Positions 6,708 through 10,173 of a stretch of 10,173 bases of DNA are shown piece by piece (positions within the stretch are counted from its first letter, which is position 1; each line of letters starts with the position of its first letter). The position numbers and the translations under genes were made by a program. Under the pieces are notes generated by a model, which did no database searches, was not told the origin of the DNA, and saw nothing but the letters and a program-made list of their open reading frames with translations. This stretch comes from Acidimicrobiales bacterium (GTDB lineage: Bacteria; Actinomycetota; Acidimicrobiia; Acidimicrobiales; VFJN01): positions 1-10,173 of the forward strand of contig JAFGPU010000332.1 of assembly GCA_016936035.1 (NCBI GenBank), read 5' to 3'.

Positions 6708-7562
6708 GTGGGCGCACTGCTCGCCGACGCCGTCGCCGTCGCACTCGGCACCCGCGTCGAGCGGGTGACGCCCGTGAGCGGTGGGTGCATCAGCGACGCG
6801 GGCAGGGTCGAGCTGGCGGGCGGGCGGCAGGTGTTCGCCAAGTCGGCCGCCGGCTTGCCCTCCGGCCTGCTCGCCGTCGAGGCCGAGGGGCTGCGGTGGC
6901 TGGGCGCCGTGCCCGGGGTGTCGGTGCCGGAGGTCGTCTCGCTCACCGCCGAGGTGCTGGTCCTCCAGTGGGTCGAGCCGGGCAGCCCGACCGCCGACAC
7001 GGACGGGGTCCTCGGTCGGCAGCTGGCGCTGCTGCACCGGGCCGGCGCACCGAGCTTCGGATGGCACCGCGACGGCTTCATCGGGCGCGAGCCCCAGCGC
7101 AACACGCCGGTCGGGCGCGACTGGTGCACGTTCTGGCTCGAACGCCGCATCGTGCCCCTTGTCGACCGTGCGGTCGAGCGCCGGGCCGTCGACGGGCGGG
7201 CACACCGGCTGGTCGACCGCCTGCGGGACCGGCTGCCGGACCTGGCCGGCCCGCCCGAGCCGCCGGCCCGCGTCCACGGCGACCTGTGGTCGGGCAACGT
7301 GCACGTCGGCCGGGACGGCCACCCGTGGCTGGTCGACCCGGCCGCCTACGGGGGACACCGCGAGGTCGACCTGGCGATGCTCCACCTCTTCGGCGCCCCC
7401 GGTCCGGACGTCGTCGCCGCCTACGACGAGGTGCTCCCGCTGGCCGAGGGCTGGCGCGGCCGCCTCGCCCTGTGGCAGCTCGAGCCGCTGCTGAACCACG
7501 CGGTCATGTTCGGCGGCGGCTACGGCAGCTCCGCCCTGGCGATCCTCGACCGGTTCGGGTGA
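6708..7562 (+). CDS. Fructosamine/ribulosamine-3-kinase family protein
   Basis: This protein-kinase-like family phosphorylates the 3-position of ketosamines (fructosamine, ribulosamine, erythrulosamine), destabilising the adduct and so repairing glycated amines. The 284-aa protein is the expected length (~290). Seen are the VSGGCISDAGRVEL glycine-loop region (23-36), VFAKS with the ATP-site Lys K45, E58/E60 in the following helix, the family-specific NTPVGRDWCTFWLERRI (132-148), catalytic HGDLWSGN (190-197, D192) and the metal-binding DPAAYGGHREVDLAM (210-224). These separate it from ordinary aminoglycoside phosphotransferases. The start is GTG 6708, 3 nt after the phosphatase TGA. It has no strong ribosome site, so coupled translation is likely. 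By family precedent the bacterial members studied act mainly on ribulosamines and erythrulosamines; the substrate here is not shown by the sequence. Confidence 0.93.
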   Translation: MGALLADAVAVALGTRVERVTPVSGGCISDAGRVELAGGRQVFAKSAAGLPSGLLAVEAEGLRWLGAVPGVSVPEVVSLTAEVLVLQWVEPGSPTADTDGVLGRQLALLHRAGAPSFGWHRDGFIGREPQRNTPVGRDWCTFWLERRIVPLVDRAVERRAVDGRAHRLVDRLRDRLPDLAGPPEPPARVHGDLWSGNVHVGRDGHPWLVDPAAYGGHREVDLAMLHLFGAPGPDVVAAYDEVLPLAEGWRGRLALWQLEPLLNHAVMFGGGYGSSALAILDRFG

Positions 7563-7570
7563 CGCCGCCG

Positions 7571-7627
7571 GCGACGGCGATCTGCGTGGACCGCTGAACC
7601 GATCCACGATCAGATCCGCCGCCGGTC
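7571..7627. terminator. Imperfect hairpin between convergent genes
   Basis: The 78-nt gap between the kinase (stop 7562) and the SGNH hydrolase (stop at 7641) contains GATCTG-CGTGGA (7579-7590), a 12-nt loop, and TCCACG-AT-CAGATC (7603-7616). This gives two 6-bp stems separated by a 2-nt bulge, with further imperfect GC pairing outside (CGGC / GCCG). There is no T-run on either strand, so it is not a textbook intrinsic terminator. Its position suggests a bidirectional one or a 3' end stabiliser. Confidence 0.5.
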
Positions 7628-7640
7628 ACCGTGGCGCCGG

Positions 7641-8531
7641 TCAGTAGTCGCCGAGTGCCATCCCCGCCACGCGGGCCATCTCCTCGCCGAAGCGCCGGGC
7701 ACCGGGGGCCGGCACCGGGCAGGCGAACTCGTCGTGCTCCACGGGACAGAAGTGGATGCGATCCGCCGAGCGGACGACCACCTCGCCGTCCTCGCAGCCG
7801 TCGTCCTCGCCCTCGTCGTCCCGGCACGGCAGGCGGCGGACGAAGGTGTCGTCGGGGCCGGTCACGGTGGCGGCCGCGTCCGCGTAGCGGACCCGCCCGA
7901 GATCGCGGCCCGCCCACTCGTTGACGATCTCGTCGTAGGCGTCGGCGATCTCGCGGCTCGCGTCGCCCGGCAGACCGGGCGCAGGCGGGCCCCCGACGAG
8001 GACGACCCGGACGCCTTCGGTTGCGAACATCTCGGTCGCGGCACGGACGTCGGACTCGAAGCGGTCGGCCAGGGCGCGGCCGGTGAGCTCCTCCCCGCCG
8101 GGGCCCTCGATGCACGGCGACGCGTTGTTGCCGACGAACTGCAGGACCACCACGGTCGGATCGAGGGCGAGGTCCTGCTCCATCTCGTCGAGGGCATCGC
8201 AGGGCGAGATGCCGGGAAGGGCACGGATGACGACGTCCGCGTCGGTGGTGCGCTCGACCTCGGCCTGGAACGCTCCGGCTGCCTCGACCGACAGCGAGTC
8301 GCCGTAGAGGATGACCCGGCCGTCCGGTCGCGGCGGTGGCTGGCGCACCACGGCGACCACCCCGACGAGCACGAACAGGGCCACCACGCCGGTGGCGGCC
8401 ATGGTGCGCGAGGGCCGGCGGCGCTGTGTGGCGGGGTCGCCGGTGGCCCCGGGCGGCGGCTCGCCCGGGGTGTCGTCCGGCGTGTCGCGGGGCGTGTCGT
8501 CGTCCGCTCCGCCCTTCGTGTCGTCGCTCAC
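7641..8531 (-). CDS. Membrane-anchored SGNH/GDSL-family hydrolase
   Basis: SGNH hydrolases are esterases, lipases or deacetylases with a Ser-Asp-His site. The 296-aa protein has an acidic, low-complexity N-terminal tail with a four-residue DTP-type repeat (11-26), a basic stretch (38-43) and one membrane segment (about 44-63), so the catalytic domain should be outside the cell. Block I is YGDSLS (76-81, S79), block II has G107 in ALPGIS, block III is VGNNAS (133-138) and block V is DRIH (257-260). The full set is present. Six cysteines, all after the membrane segment (111, 140, 236, 246, 262, 271), suggest disulfides. GTG 8531 has GGAGGG 5 nt upstream. Upstream reading in this frame is antisense to the CHAD gene. 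The natural ester is unknown. Wall or polysaccharide acyl groups are a guess from location only. Confidence 0.87.
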   Translation of the reverse strand: MSDDTKGGADDDTPRDTPDDTPGEPPPGATGDPATQRRRPSRTMAATGVVALFVLVGVVAVVRQPPPRPDGRVILYGDSLSVEAAGAFQAEVERTTDADVVIRALPGISPCDALDEMEQDLALDPTVVVLQFVGNNASPCIEGPGGEELTGRALADRFESDVRAATEMFATEGVRVVLVGGPPAPGLPGDASREIADAYDEIVNEWAGRDLGRVRYADAAATVTGPDDTFVRRLPCRDDEGEDDGCEDGEVVVRSADRIHFCPVEHDEFACPVPAPGARRFGEEMARVAGMALGDY

Positions 8532-8536
8532 CTCGA

Positions 8537-8542
8537 CCCTCC
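8537..8542 (-). promoter_or_regulatory. Shine-Dalgarno site of the SGNH hydrolase
   Basis: GGAGGG on the minus strand, within a run of GGGA repeats, lies 5 nt before GTG 8531 and fixes that start. This gene therefore has a leadered transcript, unlike the divergent CHAD gene whose start shows no ribosome site. A weak -10-like CATGCT (8584-8579) sits back to back with the CHAD -10. Confidence 0.6.
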
Positions 8543-8585
8543 CTCCCACGTCCTCCACGGCCACGACCGCGGTCCGCGAGCATGG

Positions 8586-8600
8586 CAGACTCGGCGGGCC
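8586..8600 (+). promoter_or_regulatory. Putative leaderless promoter of the CHAD gene
   Basis: CAGACT (8586-8591) is a one-mismatch TAnnnT hexamer followed by 9 nt (CGGCGGGCC) and ATG 8601. It shares ACTCGG and the trailing CCATG with the phosphatase upstream site at the same spacing. No ribosome site precedes the ATG. The gap to the divergent SGNH gene is only 69 nt, so the two promoters must overlap or abut. Confidence 0.4.
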
Positions 8601-10160
8601 ATGCCGCTCGATGTGCCCACGTACTCGTTCGCTCTGCCCGACGGCGTCGATCCTCCTGCACTGGTGTCGTTCCTGGTCGAGCGGTTCGACGTGGTCGCCG
8701 AGCCCCCGACGTCGCTCACGTTCACCGTGGTCGACACGGCCGACCGCCGCCTGCGGGCCGCCGGTGCCGACGTCTCCCTCCACCCCGGGCGTCCCGGCGC
8801 GACCCTCGTGCTCCGCGAGCACCCCGGTGCCGCCGCGCTCTCCGCGGACGCGGGTCGCCACAGGCGATGGCGGGTCGACGACCTCCCGCCGGGGCCGCTG
8901 CGCGACCGCGTGGCGACGATCATCGAGGTGCGGGCGCTGCTCCCGCTCGCCCGGGTGCGGGCCGAGGTGCAGCCGCTGCGGGTGCGCAACGACGACCTCA
9001 AGACGGTCGTGCGGCTCCGGCTCGCCACCCACGCCGCACTCGACACGGGCGCCGACCCCGCGCCGCTGACACCCCGGCTCGAGGTCGCCGGCGTGCTGGG
9101 TTACCCGAAGCCGCTGGCCCGGGTCGTCGCGGTGCTCACCACCGAGGCCGGCCTCGTCGACGCCCCGGCCACCATGGCCGACGAAGCCATCGCCGCCTCG
9201 GGCGGCGACCCCGAGGGCATCCGCACCCGGGTGCGGGTCGCGCTCCGCCCGGATCAGCGCACCGACAGGGCCGCCCTCGTCGTGCTGCGCGACCTGGCGG
9301 GCATGGTCGAGGCCAACGTGCCGGGCACGCTCGCGGACCTCGACACCGAGTTCCTGCACGACCTGCGGGTGGCGGTCCGTCGCAGCCGTTCGGTGCTGCG
9401 CGAGCTGGCGGGCGCGTTCCCCGCCGGACCGCTGAAGCAGCAGCGTGACGCCCTCAGATGGATCCAGGGGGTCACGGGCCCCACGCGCGACCTCGACGTC
9501 CAGCTCCTCGAGTGGGATCACCTGCTCGCCGGGGTCCCGGCCGACCGGCACGCCGCCCTCGCCCCGGTCCGCGCCCTGCTCGAGCGTCACCGGGCCGCCG
9601 CGTTGCGGGCACTCAAGCGCGAGCTGCGCGGCCCCGCCTACCGAGAGGCGTGGACCAGCTACCGCGCCTTCCTCGACGGCGACCTCGGCAAGGCCCGCGA
9701 CCGGCCCGACGCCAAGCGACCCATCGTCGAGGTGGCCGGCCGCCGTGTCCGCAAGGTGTACGGGCGCATGCTGGCCATGGGCGCCGCGATCGACGACGCC
9801 AGCCCGCCCGGCGACCTGCACGAGCTGCGCAAGCGCGGCAAGGAGCTGCGCTACCTGCTCGAGCTGTTCGGCGGGCTGTGGCCTGCCGAGGTGGTCAAGC
9901 CCATGGTCAGGTCCCTCAAGGGCCTGCAGGACGTGCTGGGCACCCACCAGGACCGCGAGGTCCAGGCCGACCACCTGCGCGAGCTGGCCGACGAGCTCGC
10001 CACCCAGGTCGGCGGGCCCGAGGCCCTGCTCGTGCTCGGCGTGCTGATCGATCAGCTCGACGCGGAGCAGCACGCGGCGCGCGCCCGGTTCGCCGAGCGC
10101 TTCGCCGCCTTCGCCTCCGACGAGCAGCGCAAGCTCGTGGCCAGGACGTTCGGCGCATGA
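8601..10160 (+). CDS. CHAD-domain protein with degenerate CYTH-like N-terminus
   Basis: CHAD is an alpha-helical domain with conserved His and basic residues that binds inorganic polyphosphate. It is often fused to a CYTH triphosphatase. In this 519-aa protein the CHAD domain covers about 225-519: FLHDLRVAVRRSRSVLREL (251-269), GVTGPTRDLDV (290-300), DLHELRKRGKELRYLLELF (405-423) and LKGLQDVLGTHQD (439-451), the two HxxR-type repeats of the family. Residues 1-200 resemble a CYTH domain (VDTADRRLRAAGADVSL at 44-60 matches the usual DTxDxxLxxxGxxLR segment), but the N-terminal ExExK metal/phosphate motif is absent, so triphosphatase activity is doubtful. ATG 8601 is supported by the upstream -10 element. 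An ATG eight residues' distance upstream (8582) is out of frame. The 3' end overlaps the next gene by 4 nt. Confidence 0.9.
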   Translation: MPLDVPTYSFALPDGVDPPALVSFLVERFDVVAEPPTSLTFTVVDTADRRLRAAGADVSLHPGRPGATLVLREHPGAAALSADAGRHRRWRVDDLPPGPLRDRVATIIEVRALLPLARVRAEVQPLRVRNDDLKTVVRLRLATHAALDTGADPAPLTPRLEVAGVLGYPKPLARVVAVLTTEAGLVDAPATMADEAIAASGGDPEGIRTRVRVALRPDQRTDRAALVVLRDLAGMVEANVPGTLADLDTEFLHDLRVAVRRSRSVLRELAGAFPAGPLKQQRDALRWIQGVTGPTRDLDVQLLEWDHLLAGVPADRHAALAPVRALLERHRAAALRALKRELRGPAYREAWTSYRAFLDGDLGKARDRPDAKRPIVEVAGRRVRKVYGRMLAMGAAIDDASPPGDLHELRKRGKELRYLLELFGGLWPAEVVKPMVRSLKGLQDVLGTHQDREVQADHLRELADELATQVGGPEALLVLGVLIDQLDAEQHAARARFAERFAAFASDEQRKLVARTFGA

Positions 10161-10173
10161 AGGTCGTCGCCAC
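10157..10173 (+). CDS. Start of a downstream gene (partial, identity unknown)
   Basis: The CHAD stop TGA is contained in ATGA (10157-10160). From that ATG the reading MKVVA followed by a Thr codon is open to the window edge. A short hydrophobic N-terminal strand like this would suit a Rossmann or P-loop protein such as a ParA-type ATPase, but six residues cannot establish a family. It would be the second gene of an operon with CHAD. Confidence 0.5.

Noticed and set aside
6708..7562. Aminoglycoside phosphotransferase (antibiotic resistance) annotation
   Set aside because: The catalytic HGDLWSGN, NTPVGRDWCTFWLERRI and DPAAYGGHREVDLAM signatures are those of the fructosamine-kinase family, not of resistance enzymes.
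6024..7607. Long minus-strand frame extending cobU upstream by over 500 codons
   Set aside because: It is antisense to the phosphatase and kinase genes, has no domain of its own, and the AGGAGG/TTG start at 6023 gives a normal CobU. GC-rich DNA leaves such antisense frames open.
7734..8600. Plus-strand extension of the CHAD frame opposite the SGNH gene
   Set aside because: It is antisense to the SGNH coding sequence with no recognisable domain. ATG 8601 has its own upstream -10 element.
8532..10073. Minus-strand extension of the SGNH frame opposite the CHAD gene
   Set aside because: It is an antisense shadow of CHAD with Gly/Arg/His-rich composition. The GGAGGG-GTG start at 8531 and the tail/membrane-segment order explain the real gene.

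Overview
The window is very GC-rich, densely coded DNA with short intergenic gaps, frequent GTG/TTG starts and actinobacterial-type -10 elements placed just upstream of start codons. With LCP cell-wall, CHAD and anaerobic-type cobalamin (CbiB/CobU/CobS) genes, this points to a chromosomal segment of a high-GC actinobacterium. Acidimicrobiia would fit, but that is an inference from style and gene content, not from a marker gene. I see no mobile element, tRNA, rRNA or CRISPR.

Layout: (1) The left edge holds the last codons of a FAD-linked oxidase (+), meeting tail to tail an LCP-family wall-polymer ligase (-). (2) From 6023 leftward to 1282 runs a tightly coupled minus-strand operon, cobU-cobS-cbiB-cobC-cobT, with every junction overlapping by 1 or 4 nt. 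It covers the late cobalamin steps: aminopropanol-phosphate arm supply (CobC, the Salmonella CobD function), arm attachment (CbiB), GDP activation (CobU), lower-ligand activation (CobT) and joining (CobS). CobT carries an extra N-terminal domain of about 160 residues that looks like a HAD fold with its catalytic acids lost. The LCP gene follows cobT but appears to have its own promoter. (3) Divergent from cobU, a two-gene plus-strand unit encodes a low-molecular-weight tyrosine phosphatase and a fructosamine/ribulosamine-3-kinase family protein, a pairing associated with protein deglycation. (4) An imperfect hairpin at about 7571-7627 separates this unit from a convergent, membrane-anchored SGNH/GDSL hydrolase (-). 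(5) Divergent from that hydrolase, a CHAD protein with a degenerate CYTH-like N-terminus (+) runs almost to the right edge. An ATGA overlap there starts another gene, cut off after about six residues.

The main points for a second look are the HAD-like/CobT fusion, a recurring -10 element exactly 9 nt before the start codon of three genes (suggesting leaderless transcripts), the phosphatase/kinase deglycation pair, and unusual active-site features in CobC and the CYTH-like domain. No clearly new multi-gene system is evident.
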